A stretch of 64,000 bases of DNA from Streptomyces sp. NBC_01341 (GTDB lineage: Bacteria; Actinomycetota; Actinomycetes; Streptomycetales; Streptomycetaceae), in NCBI RefSeq assembly GCF_035946055.1, contig NZ_CP108364.1, positions 1,426,001-1,490,000 on the forward strand, in the 5' to 3' direction. A program made the position numbers and the translations under genes. Below the pieces are notes generated by a model that was given only the letters and a program-made list of their open reading frames with translations, was not told the DNA's origin and did no database searches. Below, piece by piece: positions 24,778-33,306 of this stretch; within the stretch, counting starts at the first letter, position 1, and every line of letters begins with the position of its first letter.

Positions 24778-26475
24778 ATGGCCGCCATCCCCGAGAAGCC
24801 TGCTACCGCCACGCCCCGCCGCAAGGCCGGACGTCACCGTGGTGAAGGTCAGTGGGCCATGGGTCACTTCACGCCGCTCAACGGGAACGAGCAGTTCAAG
24901 AAGGACGACGACAGTCTCAATGTGCGGACACGTATCGAGACGATCTACTCCAAGCGCGGTTTCGACTCCATCGATCCGAACGACCTGCGCGGGCGTATGC
25001 GCTGGTGGGGCCTGTACACGCAGCGGCGCCCCGGCATCGATGGCGGCAAGACCGCCGTGCTGGAGCCGGAGGAGCTCGACGACCGCTACTTCATGCTCCG
25101 GGTGCGCATCGACGGCGGCAGACTGACGACCGCACAGCTGCGGGTCATCGGTGAGATCTCCGAGGAGTACGCCCGCGGCACCGCCGACATCACCGACCGG
25201 CAGAACGTCCAGCTGCACTGGATCCGCATCGAGGACGTCCCGGCCATCTGGGCGAAGCTCGAGGCCGTGGGCCTCTCGACCACGGAGGCGTGCGGCGACT
25301 GCCCCCGTGTGATCATCGGTTCGCCGGTGGCCGGCATCGCCGCGGACGAGATCATCGACGGCACACCCGCGGTCGACGAGATCCACGAGCGCTACATCGG
25401 CAGCAAGGAATTCTCCAACCTGCCACGCAAGTTCAAGACCGCCATCTCCGGCTCGCCGGTCCAGGACGTGGTGCACGAGATCAACGACATCGCCTTCGTC
25501 GGCGTCGACCACCCCGAGCACGGCCCCGGTTTCGACCTGTGGGTCGGCGGCGGTCTCTCCACCAATCCGCGCTTCGCCGAGCGCCTGGGCGCCTGGGTGC
25601 CGCTGGACGAGGTCCCCGACGTCTGGGCCGGTGTGGTCGGCATCTTCCGCGACTACGGCTACCGCCGGCTGCGGACCCGTGCCCGCCTGAAGTTCCTGAT
25701 GGCCGACTGGGGTCCGGAGAAGTTCCGGCAGATCCTCGAGGACGAGTACCTCAAACGCCCACTGCTGGACGGGCCGGCCCCGGCACAGCCCTCGTCGCGC
25801 TGGCGTGACCACATCGGTGTGCACCCCCAGCAGGACGGCCGCTTCTACGTCGGTTTCGCGCCGCGCGTCGGCCGGGTCGACGGCTCCACCCTGGCGAAGA
25901 TCGCCGATCTGGCCGAGGCGCACGGCTCGGGCCGGGTGCGCACCACGGTCGAGCAGAAGATGCTCATCCTCGACGTCGAGCAGGACCGGGTCGCGTCCCT
26001 GACCGCAGGGCTCGAGGCGCTGGACTTCCAGGTGCACGCCTCCCCCTTCCGGCGCGGCACGATGGCCTGCACCGGCATCGAGTTCTGCAAGCTGGCGATC
26101 GTCGAGACGAAGGCGCGGGGCGCCGCGCTCATCGACGAACTGGAGCGCCGCATGCCGGACTTCGAGGAGCCGCTCACCATCAACATCAACGGCTGCCCCA
26201 ACGCCTGCGCCCGCATCCAGACCGCGGACATCGGCCTCAAGGGCCAGCTCATGCTCGACGGTGACGGCAACCAGGTGGAGGGCTACCAGGTGCACCTGGG
26301 CGGGGCCCTCGGCCTGGAAGCCGGATTCGGCCGCAAGGTCCGTGGCCTGAAGGTCACGTCGGACGAACTGCCGGATTACGTCGAGCGGGTGCTCGGCAAC
26401 TTCCAGGCGGAGCGCGAGGAGGGCGAGCGCTTCGCGACCTGGGCGGCCCGCGCCAGTGCGGAGTCGCTGTCATGA
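24778..26475 (+). CDS. sirA: Ferredoxin-dependent sulfite reductase
   Basis: This 565-residue siroheme/4Fe-4S enzyme reduces sulfite to sulfide with six electrons from ferredoxin. The cluster and siroheme ligands are Cys431, Cys437 (ACTGIEFCKLA) and Cys473, Cys477 (NGCPNACAR). Tyr80 (WWGLYTQRRPG) and Cys172 (TTEACGDCPR) are 92 residues apart, as are Tyr69 and Cys161, which are covalently linked next to the siroheme in M. tuberculosis SirA, arguing for sulfite rather than nitrite as substrate. ATG 24778 follows GAAGGA. The stop overlaps the next start in ATGA. The operon also encodes a chelatase for siroheme synthesis. Confidence 0.93.
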   Translation: MAAIPEKPATATPRRKAGRHRGEGQWAMGHFTPLNGNEQFKKDDDSLNVRTRIETIYSKRGFDSIDPNDLRGRMRWWGLYTQRRPGIDGGKTAVLEPEELDDRYFMLRVRIDGGRLTTAQLRVIGEISEEYARGTADITDRQNVQLHWIRIEDVPAIWAKLEAVGLSTTEACGDCPRVIIGSPVAGIAADEIIDGTPAVDEIHERYIGSKEFSNLPRKFKTAISGSPVQDVVHEINDIAFVGVDHPEHGPGFDLWVGGGLSTNPRFAERLGAWVPLDEVPDVWAGVVGIFRDYGYRRLRTRARLKFLMADWGPEKFRQILEDEYLKRPLLDGPAPAQPSSRWRDHIGVHPQQDGRFYVGFAPRVGRVDGSTLAKIADLAEAHGSGRVRTTVEQKMLILDVEQDRVASLTAGLEALDFQVHASPFRRGTMACTGIEFCKLAIVETKARGAALIDELERRMPDFEEPLTININGCPNACARIQTADIGLKGQLMLDGDGNQVEGYQVHLGGALGLEAGFGRKVRGLKVTSDELPDYVERVLGNFQAEREEGERFATWAARASAESLS

Positions 26476-26651
26476 GCGAGCGAGCGGCACCCTTCTACTG
26501 CCCGTACTGCGGGGACGAGGACCTGCGTCCCCACGAGGCGGGGCACGGCGCCTGGGAATGTGCTTCCTGCAACCGCGCGTTCCAGCTGAAGTTCCTGGGC
26601 CTCCTGGCCCAGGGGCTGCGGCGCGACGACGTTGAAGGGGAGGGGACATGA
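26472..26651 (+). CDS. Small zinc-ribbon protein between sirA and cysH
   Basis: A 59-residue protein read from ATG 26472 (overlapping the sirA stop in ATGA) to TGA 26651 (overlapping the cysH start in ATGA). Four Cys form a rubredoxin-like knuckle: FYCPYCGDEDLRPHEAGHGA, then WECASCNRAFQLKFLGLL. The tight translational coupling on both sides shows it is a real member of the operon. Similar small CPxC/CxxC proteins occupy the same place in other streptomycetes; a role as a metal-binding or electron-transfer helper for sulfite reductase is a guess from position. Confidence 0.85.
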   Translation: MSERAAPFYCPYCGDEDLRPHEAGHGAWECASCNRAFQLKFLGLLAQGLRRDDVEGEGT

Positions 26652-27364
26652 CGGACACTCTGCGAGCAGGCCGGTTCACCGACGAGGCCCTGAGGGAACT
26701 GGCCGAACAGGCGGGGCGCGACCTCGAGGACGCCTCCGCGAGCGACATCCTGAAGTGGGCCGCCGGCACCTTCGGCACGGCCTTCTGTGTCACCTCCTCC
26801 ATGGAGGACGCTGTCGTCGCCCACCTGGCCTCCGGGGTCCTGCCCGGCGTGGACGTCGTCTTCCTGGACACCGGCTACCACTTCGAGGAGACCATCGGCA
26901 CGCGGGACGCGGTCGGCGCCGTGATGGACGTCAACCTCATCACGCTGACCCCGCGTCAGTCGGTCGCCGAACAGGACGCCGAGTACGGCCCGCGGCTGCA
27001 CGACCGGGACCCCGACCTCTGCTGCGCGCTCCGCAAGGTGAAGCCGCTCGAGGAAGGACTTACCGGGTACGCGGCCTGGGCGACCGGACTACGCCGCGAC
27101 GAGTCCCCCACCCGGGCCGGCACGCCGGTCGTGGGCTGGGACGAGAAGCGCCGCAAGGTCAAGGTCTCACCCATCGCCCGGTGGACACAGGACGACGTGG
27201 ACGCGTACGTCGCCGAACACGGCGTGCTGACGAACCCGTTGCTCGACGACGGCTATGCCTCCGTCGGCTGCGCGCCCTGCACCCGCAGGGTGCTGGAGGG
27301 CGAGGACGCCCGGGCCGGCCGCTGGGCCGGGCGCGGCAAGACCGAATGCGGGCTGCACGGCTGA
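26648..27364 (+). CDS. cysH: Adenylyl-/phosphoadenylyl-sulfate reductase
   Basis: A 238-residue cytoplasmic reductase of activated sulfate, releasing sulfite and AMP (or PAP) with thioredoxin as donor. The PP-loop-like segment is TFGTAFCVTSSMEDAVVAHL. Two Cys pairs, Cys125-Cys126 (DLCCALRKV) and Cys208-Cys211 (VGCAPCTRRV), are the 4Fe-4S ligands that define the APS-using type, and the catalytic Cys is in the C-terminal KTECGLHG (Cys234). The cluster ligands suggest APS is the main substrate even though cysC is present. The start overlaps the previous stop by 4 bp. Confidence 0.93.
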   Translation: MTDTLRAGRFTDEALRELAEQAGRDLEDASASDILKWAAGTFGTAFCVTSSMEDAVVAHLASGVLPGVDVVFLDTGYHFEETIGTRDAVGAVMDVNLITLTPRQSVAEQDAEYGPRLHDRDPDLCCALRKVKPLEEGLTGYAAWATGLRRDESPTRAGTPVVGWDEKRRKVKVSPIARWTQDDVDAYVAEHGVLTNPLLDDGYASVGCAPCTRRVLEGEDARAGRWAGRGKTECGLHG

Positions 27365-27387
27365 TGACGACTGATCAGGAGATATCG

Positions 27388-27933
27388 ATGAGCGTGACGG
27401 AGACGGGAGCCACCGTCTGGCTCACCGGTCTGCCGAGCGCCGGCAAGACCACCATCGCGTATGAACTGGCGGGCCGGCTGCGCGCGGACGGGCACCGGGT
27501 CGAGGTGCTCGACGGCGACGAGATCCGGGAGTTCCTCTCCGCCGGACTCGGATTCTCCCGCGAGGACCGGCACACGAACGTGCAGCGCATCGGTTTCGTC
27601 GCCGAACTGCTGGCCGCCAACGGTGTGAAGGCCCTCGTTCCGGTCATCGCGCCCTACGCCGACAGCCGTGACGCGGTGCGCAAGCGTCATCAGCAGGAGG
27701 GCACCGCCTACCTGGAGGTGCACGTCGCGACACCCGTCGAGGTGTGCTCCGTGCGCGATGTGAAGGGGCTGTACGCCAAGCAGGCAGCGGGCGAACTCAG
27801 TGGACTCACCGGGGTCGACGACCCCTACGAGGCCCCTGAGTCCCCGGACCTGCGGATCGAGTCGCACCAGCAGACCGTGCAGGAGTCCGCAGCGGCGCTC
27901 CGCGCGCTGCTCACCGAGAGGGGCCTGGCGTGA
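27388..27933 (+). CDS. cysC: Adenylylsulfate kinase
   Basis: A 181-residue kinase that phosphorylates APS to PAPS. The P-loop is GLPSAGKTT at 14-22; other APS-kinase marks are LDGDEIREFLSAGLGFSRED and the lid segment DVKGLYAKQAAGEL. ATG 27388 has AGGAG seven bases upstream; an in-frame ATG at 27364, sharing one base with the cysH stop, would add eight residues. With a cluster-type CysH the PAPS may serve sulfation rather than reduction. The stop overlaps the cysD GTG start. Confidence 0.93.
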   Translation: MSVTETGATVWLTGLPSAGKTTIAYELAGRLRADGHRVEVLDGDEIREFLSAGLGFSREDRHTNVQRIGFVAELLAANGVKALVPVIAPYADSRDAVRKRHQQEGTAYLEVHVATPVEVCSVRDVKGLYAKQAAGELSGLTGVDDPYEAPESPDLRIESHQQTVQESAAALRALLTERGLA

Positions 27934-28865
27934 GCAGCGTCGCCACCGTGCCGGAAGGCACCGTCAACCCGTACGCGCTGAGCCACCTGGACTCCCTGGA
28001 GTCGGAGGCCGTGCACATCTTCCGTGAGGTGGCGGGTGAGTTCGAGCGGCCGGTGATCCTCTTCTCCGGCGGCAAGGACTCGATCCTGATGCTCCACCTG
28101 GCGCTGAAGGCGTTCGCCCCGGCTCCCGTCCCGTTCACGCTGCTCCACGTGGACACCGGGCACAACTTCCCCGAGGTCCTGGACTACCGCGACCGCACCG
28201 TCGAGAAACACGGGCTGCGCCTGCACGTCGCCTCCGTCCAGGAGTACATCGACGCGGGCAAGCTCCGCGAGCGGCCCGACGGCACGCGCAACCCGCTGCA
28301 GACGGTCCCGCTCACCGAGGCCATCCAGCAGCACCGCTTCGACGCCGTGTTCGGCGGCGGCCGCCGCGACGAGGAGAAGGCACGGGCCAAGGAGCGGGTC
28401 TTCTCGCTGCGCGACGAGTTCTCCCAGTGGGACCCGCGCCGCCAGCGCCCCGAGCTGTGGCAGCTCTACAACGGCCGCCACGCCCCCGGTGAGCACGTCC
28501 GGGTCTTCCCGATCTCGAACTGGACCGAGCTCGACGTCTGGCAGTACATCGAGCGTGAGGGCATCGAACTCCCGGAGATCTACTTCGCCCACGAGCGCGA
28601 GGTCTTCAGCCGGTCCGGCATGTGGCTGACCGCCGGCGACTGGGGCGGGCCCAAGGACCACGAGAAGGTGGAGACGCGTCAGGTGCGCTACCGCACCGTC
28701 GGCGACATGTCCTGCACCGGCGCCGTCGACTCCGACGCCACGACCCTGGACGCCGTGATCACCGAGATCGCCGCGTCCCGGCTCACCGAGCGGGGCGCGA
28801 CCCGCGCCGACGACAAGATGTCCGAGGCGGCGATGGAAGACCGCAAGCGCGAGGGGTACTTCTAG
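27930..28865 (+). CDS. cysD: Sulfate adenylyltransferase subunit 2
   Basis: The 311-residue catalytic subunit of heterodimeric ATP sulfurylase, starting at GTG 27930. The ATP PP-loop SGGKDS is at 46-51. LLHVDTGHNFPEVLDYRDRT and FGGGRRDEEKARAKERVFSL are typical CysD blocks. It makes APS from ATP and sulfate, driven by GTP hydrolysis in CysN, which is encoded three bases downstream (28868). Confidence 0.95.
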   Translation: MSSVATVPEGTVNPYALSHLDSLESEAVHIFREVAGEFERPVILFSGGKDSILMLHLALKAFAPAPVPFTLLHVDTGHNFPEVLDYRDRTVEKHGLRLHVASVQEYIDAGKLRERPDGTRNPLQTVPLTEAIQQHRFDAVFGGGRRDEEKARAKERVFSLRDEFSQWDPRRQRPELWQLYNGRHAPGEHVRVFPISNWTELDVWQYIEREGIELPEIYFAHEREVFSRSGMWLTAGDWGGPKDHEKVETRQVRYRTVGDMSCTGAVDSDATTLDAVITEIAASRLTERGATRADDKMSEAAMEDRKREGYF

Positions 28866-28867
28866 AC

Positions 28868-30205
28868 ATGACCACCACCACAGAGCAGTTGTCGGACACC
28901 ACCCTGCTGCGGTTCGCCACGGCCGGTTCGGTCGACGACGGCAAGTCCACCCTCGTCGGACGTCTGCTGCACGACTCCAAGTCGGTCCTCACCGATCAGC
29001 TGGAAGCCGTCGCGCTGGCCTCCTCCAACCGCGGCCAGGAAGCACCCGACCTGGCTCTGCTGACCGACGGCCTGCGCGCGGAGCGCGAGCAGGGCATCAC
29101 GATCGACGTGGCCTACCGCTACTTCGCCACCCCGCGGCGCCGCTTCATCCTGGCCGACACCCCGGGGCACGTGCAGTACACCCGCAACATGGTGACGGGC
29201 GCGTCCACCGCCGAGCTGGCCGTCGTCCTGGTCGACGCCCGGAACGGCGTGGTCGAGCAGACCCGCCGGCACGCGGCGGTCGCCGCCCTGCTGCGCGTCC
29301 CGCACGTCGTCCTCGCCGTGAACAAGATGGACCTCGTGGACTACGCGGAGCCCGTGTTCGCCGCGATAGCCGAGGAGTTCACCGCGTACGCCGCCTCCCT
29401 GGGCGTCCCGGAGATCACCGCGATCCCGATCTCGGCGCTGGCGGGGGACAACGTCGTGGAGCCGTCCGCCCACATGGACTGGTACGGCGGCCCGACGGTG
29501 CTGGAGCACCTGGAGACGGTACCCGTCAGCCACGACCTCACCGAGTGCCACGCGCGTTTCCCGGTGCAGTACGTGATCCGCCCGCAGACCGCGGAGCACC
29601 GCGACTACCGGGGATACGCCGGTCAGATCGCGGCCGGGGTGTTCCGGGTGGGGGAGAGCGTCTCCGTGCTGCCGTCCGGACGCACGACGACGATCGAGGG
29701 GATCGACGCGCTCGGGGAGAGCGTCGACGCCGCCTGGGCGCCGCAGTCGGTGACGATCCGGCTGGCCGACGACATCGACGTCTCGCGGGGTGACCTGATC
29801 GCCCCGGTGGGCGACGCCCCCGCCGTCACCCAGGACGTGGAGGCGACGGTCTGCCACGTGGCCGACCGCCCGCTCGCCGTGGGCCAGCGCGTGCTGCTCA
29901 AGCACACCACGCGCACGGTCAAGGCGATCGTGAAGGACATCCCCTCGCGCCTGACGCTGGATGACCTGTCCCAGCACCCGGCACCCGGGCAGCTGGTGGC
30001 CAACGACATCGGCCGGGTCGTGGTCCGTACCGCCGAGCCCCTCGCGCTCGACGCCTACGCGGACTCGCGGCGCACCGGCTCCTTCCTGCTGATCGACCCC
30101 GCCGACGGCACGACGCTGTCGGCCGGCATGGCGGGCGCGTCGTTCGGCGCCGTCACCGAGGCGGACGCGGACTCGGCCGCCCAGGACGCGGAGTGGGACT
30201 TCTGA
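28868..30205 (+). CDS. cysN: Sulfate adenylyltransferase subunit 1 (GTPase)
   Basis: A 445-residue EF-Tu-like GTPase that powers CysD. G1 is GSVDDGKST (20-28), switch II DTPGH (97-101), G4 NKMD (152-155). Two beta-barrel domains follow (from about 235). It ends at residue 445 without the C-terminal APS kinase domain found in CysNC fusions, in keeping with a separate cysC here. The stop overlaps a small ATG frame (TGATG), and the next solid gene begins 273 bp later. Confidence 0.95.
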   Translation: MTTTTEQLSDTTLLRFATAGSVDDGKSTLVGRLLHDSKSVLTDQLEAVALASSNRGQEAPDLALLTDGLRAEREQGITIDVAYRYFATPRRRFILADTPGHVQYTRNMVTGASTAELAVVLVDARNGVVEQTRRHAAVAALLRVPHVVLAVNKMDLVDYAEPVFAAIAEEFTAYAASLGVPEITAIPISALAGDNVVEPSAHMDWYGGPTVLEHLETVPVSHDLTECHARFPVQYVIRPQTAEHRDYRGYAGQIAAGVFRVGESVSVLPSGRTTTIEGIDALGESVDAAWAPQSVTIRLADDIDVSRGDLIAPVGDAPAVTQDVEATVCHVADRPLAVGQRVLLKHTTRTVKAIVKDIPSRLTLDDLSQHPAPGQLVANDIGRVVVRTAEPLALDAYADSRRTGSFLLIDPADGTTLSAGMAGASFGAVTEADADSAAQDAEWDF

Positions 30206-30342
30206 TGATCAACGACTTCTTCTCGACCTTCGCGAAGGAGGGCGGCCGTGTCGGCAGCGGCGCCCTCGGGTGGGGGTGCCCCCTGGTCGAGCGAAGCCGA
30301 GAGCTCGGGGGAGGACTGGGCGGGGTCGGGCGATGTGCGTGA
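30205..30342 (+). CDS. Doubtful 45-codon frame after cysN
   Basis: ATG 30205 overlaps the cysN stop in TGATG and opens a frame starting MINDFFSTFAKEGGRVGSGA that ends at TGA 30342. The second half is encoded by a repeat-like palindrome (30271-30314), so the frame may be a short peptide, a decayed gene or chance. No family is recognised. Confidence 0.2.
   Translation: MINDFFSTFAKEGGRVGSGALGWGCPLVERSRELGGGLGGVGRCA
30271..30314. repeat. Dispersed palindromic repeat element
   Basis: A GGGGGTGCCCCC block, GGTCGAGCGAAGCCGAGAGC and a closing GGGGGAGG form a CCCCC/GGGGG-flanked imperfect stem (30279-30283 with 30307-30311). It looks like the short palindromic units scattered between genes in Streptomyces chromosomes; only one copy is seen in this window. 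Confidence 0.5.
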
Positions 30343-30428
30343 TGACGTACGCGCACTGCCCGCGCGCCCGCTCGTACCGCCCGCACCGCCAGTTCAGACG
30401 AAGACCTGCCGACCGCCCGGCCGCGCCA

Positions 30429-30457
30429 CCCGGTTTCCGGGGGATGTGAGAACCGGG
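30429..30457 (+). promoter_or_regulatory. Hairpin just before the sulfonate-binding protein gene
   Basis: CCCGGTT (30429-30435) and AACCGGG (30451-30457) form a 7-bp stem ending about 6 nt before the GAGAGGAAAG ribosome-binding region. It could set relative expression of the transporter within the operon. Confidence 0.35.
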
Positions 30458-30478
30458 CCAACGAGAGGAAAGCCTCCC

Positions 30479-31594
30479 GTGCCTGCCACCCGTACCACGA
30501 TCCGCCGCAGCCTCACCGCTGCCGCCGCACTGCCGCTGCTCGCCGTGGCGCTCACCGCCTGCGGCTACGGCTCCGAGGCGAAGGACGACGACGGTGAGAA
30601 GTCGAACGTCTCCGCCGACGGGAAGAAGCTCTCCACGGACACCGTGAAGATCGGGTACTTCCCGAACCTCACGCACGCCACCGCCCTGGTCGGCATCCAG
30701 GAGGGCCTCATCGCCAAGGAACTGGGCGGTACCACGGTCAAGCCCTCGACGTTCAACGCCGGGCCCTCCGAGATCGAGGCGCTCAACGCGGGTTCGATCG
30801 ACATCGGTTTCATCGGCCCCTCCCCCTCGATCAACGGCTACAGCAAGTCCAAGGGCCAGAGCCTGCGCATCATCGGCGGTTCGGCGTCGGGCGGCGTGAA
30901 GCTGGTCGTCGACCCGAAGAAGATCAAGACCCTGGACGACCTCAAGGGCAAGAAGATCGCCACCCCGCAGCTCGGCAACACGCAGGACGTGGCCTTCCTC
31001 AACTGGATCGGCGAGAAGGGCTGGAAGGTCGACGCCCAGAGCGGCAAGGGCGACGTCTCGGTCGTCCGCTCGGACAACAAGGTCACCCCGGACGCCTTCA
31101 AGTCGGGTTCCCTGGACGGCGCCTGGGTTCCCGAACCGACCGCGTCCAAGCTGGTCGCCGAGGGCGGCAAGGTCCTGCTCGACGAGTCGAAGCTGTGGCC
31201 GGACGACAAGTTCGTCATCACGAACATCATCGTGTCGCAGAAGTTCCTCTCCGAGCACGCCGACGTCGTGGACGCGGTGCTGCGCGGCACGGTGAACACC
31301 AACGAGTGGATCAACGCCAACCCGGACAAGGCGAAGGCCTCGGCCAACAGCGCCCTGGAGAAGCTCAGCGGCAAGGCGCTCCCCGCCGAGGTCCTCGACC
31401 CGGCGTGGAAGTCCATCCAGATCACCGACGACCCGCTGGCCGCGACCCTCCAGGCGCAGGCGGACCACGCGGTGAAGGCCGGCCTGCTGGAGAAGCCCGA
31501 CCTCGCCGGCATCTACGACCTGAGGCCGCTGAACAAGATCCTCAAGGCCGCGGGCCGGCCCGAGGTCGCCGACGCCGGTCTCGGCGCCAAGTAG
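30479..31594 (+). CDS. ssuA: Sulfonate ABC transporter substrate-binding lipoprotein
   Basis: A 371-residue periplasmic-type binding protein starting at GTG 30479. The lipoprotein signal has a basic N-terminus (RTTIRRSLTAAAALPLLAVA) and lipobox LTAC, with Cys near residue 24. The mature part reads as an aliphatic-sulfonate/nitrate/taurine-binding protein (VKIGYFPNLTHATALVGIQE, STFNAGPSEIEALNAGSIDI, IGFIGPSPSINGYSKSKGQS). Encoded with sulfate-assimilation genes, it most likely brings in organosulfonates or sulfate as a sulfur source. No sulfonate monooxygenase is in the window, so sulfate itself is a real alternative ligand. Confidence 0.85.
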   Translation: MPATRTTIRRSLTAAAALPLLAVALTACGYGSEAKDDDGEKSNVSADGKKLSTDTVKIGYFPNLTHATALVGIQEGLIAKELGGTTVKPSTFNAGPSEIEALNAGSIDIGFIGPSPSINGYSKSKGQSLRIIGGSASGGVKLVVDPKKIKTLDDLKGKKIATPQLGNTQDVAFLNWIGEKGWKVDAQSGKGDVSVVRSDNKVTPDAFKSGSLDGAWVPEPTASKLVAEGGKVLLDESKLWPDDKFVITNIIVSQKFLSEHADVVDAVLRGTVNTNEWINANPDKAKASANSALEKLSGKALPAEVLDPAWKSIQITDDPLAATLQAQADHAVKAGLLEKPDLAGIYDLRPLNKILKAAGRPEVADAGLGAK

Positions 31595-31643
31595 TCCACC
31601 CGACCGCACCAGGATTCCTGACGTTTCCCAGGAGGTGACGACC

Positions 31644-32435
31644 ATGGCGACCACCACCCTCACCAAGGCCGAGGACCGTGCAGCGGTCGACTACGCCGCT
31701 CGTATCACGCACGTCTCCAAGTCCTTCGCCGGACCCTCGGGGCAGCAGCTCGTCCTGGACGACATCACGCTCGATGTCGCTCCGGGCGAGTTCGTCACCC
31801 TCCTGGGAGCCTCCGGGTGCGGTAAGTCCACCCTGCTCAACCTCGTCGCGGGACTCGACCGCCCGACCGCGGGGTCCATCGAGACCCCCGGCGGACGACC
31901 GGCCCTGATGTTCCAGGAGCACGCCCTCTTCCCGTGGCTGACCGCGGGCAAGAACATCGAACTGGCCCTGCGGCTGCGCGGGGTGCCCAAGGCGGACCGC
32001 CGCCCGGAGGCCGAACGGCTGCTCGAACTCGTGCGCCTGAGCGGGGCGTACGGAAAGCGGGTGCACGAACTCTCCGGCGGCATGCGCCAGCGGGTGGCGA
32101 TGGCCCGCGCGCTCGCCCAGGACAGTCAACTGCTGCTGATGGACGAGCCGTTCGCGGCCCTGGACGCCATCACCCGGGACGTGCTGCACGACGAGCTGAC
32201 GAGGATCTGGCACGAGACGAACGCGTCGGTCCTCTTCGTCACCCACAACGTCCGCGAGGCCGTACGGCTCGCGCAGCGCGTCATCCTGCTGTCGTCGCGC
32301 CCCGGCCGGATCGCACGCGAGTGGACGGTGGACATCGAGCAGCCGCGCCGCATCGAGGACACCGCCGTCGCGGAGCTGTCCGTCGAGATCACCGAACAAC
32401 TGCGTGGGGAGATCCGCCGACATGGCCAGCACTGA
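31644..32435 (+). CDS. ssuB: ABC transporter ATP-binding protein of the sulfonate system
   Basis: A 263-residue ATPase. Walker A GASGCGKST (55-63), signature LSGGMRQ (143-149), Walker B LLLMDEPF (163-170) and the switch His in LFVTHNVREA are all present. ATG 31644 lies seven bases after AGGAGGTGA; the in-frame GTG 31635 sits on the ribosome-binding site and is unlikely. It overlaps the permease gene by 14 bp. Confidence 0.92.
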   Translation: MATTTLTKAEDRAAVDYAARITHVSKSFAGPSGQQLVLDDITLDVAPGEFVTLLGASGCGKSTLLNLVAGLDRPTAGSIETPGGRPALMFQEHALFPWLTAGKNIELALRLRGVPKADRRPEAERLLELVRLSGAYGKRVHELSGGMRQRVAMARALAQDSQLLLMDEPFAALDAITRDVLHDELTRIWHETNASVLFVTHNVREAVRLAQRVILLSSRPGRIAREWTVDIEQPRRIEDTAVAELSVEITEQLRGEIRRHGQH

Positions 32436-33300
32436 TACGAAGGCCGACGACCTGGCAGGTCTCGAAGCGGGCCTCGACGCGCTCGACGCCGTGCAGGTGC
32501 GCAGGACGCCGGCCCGCGAGATCCTGCTCAACAAGGTCCTGCCGCCGGTCACCGCGGTCGTCCTCGTGGTCCTGGTCTGGCAGTTGCTCGTCTGGGCGAA
32601 GGTCACCGACGACTACAAGCTCCCGCCGCCGGCTGCGGTCTGGGACAGCCTGACCGACATGTGGGCGCAGGGCACACTCCTGGAGGTCATCTGGACCAGC
32701 GTGTCGCGTGGTCTGCTCGGCTTCGTGATGGCTGTCGCGATCGGTACACCGCTCGGTCTGCTCGTGGCCCGGGTGAGGGTGGTCCGGGCGGCGATCGGCC
32801 CGATCCTGTCCGGGCTGCAGTCCCTGCCGTCGGTGGCGTGGGTGGCCCCGGCCATCATCTGGCTGGGCCTGGACGACAAGACGATGTACGCGGTGATCCT
32901 GCTCGGTGCCGTCCCGTCCGTGGCCAACGGTCTGGTCTCGGGTGTCGACCAGGTGCCGCCGCTGTTCCTGCGCGCGGGCCGCACGATCGGGGCGACGGGA
33001 CTCCGGGGGACGATCCACATCGTGCTGCCGGCCGCGCTGCCCGGCTATCTGGCGGGCCTCAAGCAGGGCTGGGCGTTCTCCTGGCGTTCCCTCATGGCCG
33101 CCGAGATCATCGCTTCCTCGCCCGACCTGGGCCTGGGGCTCGGCCAGTTGCTGGAGAACGGCCGGAACAACTTCGACATGCCGGGGATCTTCCTGGCCAT
33201 CCTCCTCATCCTGTTCGTCGGCATCGCGATCGACCTGCTGATCTTCAGCCCGCTGGAGCGGCGCGTCCTGCGCAGCCGCGGTCTCCTGGTCAAGAGCTGA
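32422..33300 (+). CDS. ssuC: ABC transporter permease of the sulfonate system
   Basis: A 292-residue permease with about six membrane helices, first helix VTAVVLVVLVWQLLVW (about 43-60). The EAA loop that docks on the ATPase is around 195-215 (AGRTIGATGLRGTIHIVLPA). The last conserved helix pair is GIFLAILLILFVGIAIDLLI. ATG 32422 starts inside ssuB, indicating translational coupling. Confidence 0.9.
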   Translation: MASTDTKADDLAGLEAGLDALDAVQVRRTPAREILLNKVLPPVTAVVLVVLVWQLLVWAKVTDDYKLPPPAAVWDSLTDMWAQGTLLEVIWTSVSRGLLGFVMAVAIGTPLGLLVARVRVVRAAIGPILSGLQSLPSVAWVAPAIIWLGLDDKTMYAVILLGAVPSVANGLVSGVDQVPPLFLRAGRTIGATGLRGTIHIVLPAALPGYLAGLKQGWAFSWRSLMAAEIIASSPDLGLGLGQLLENGRNNFDMPGIFLAILLILFVGIAIDLLIFSPLERRVLRSRGLLVKS

Positions 33301-33306
33301 GCGACG

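Noticed and set aside
24739..26295. 518-codon open frame antisense to sirA
   Set aside because: sirA has all cluster ligands and operon context; the mirror frame is repetitive Val/Asp/Leu sequence.
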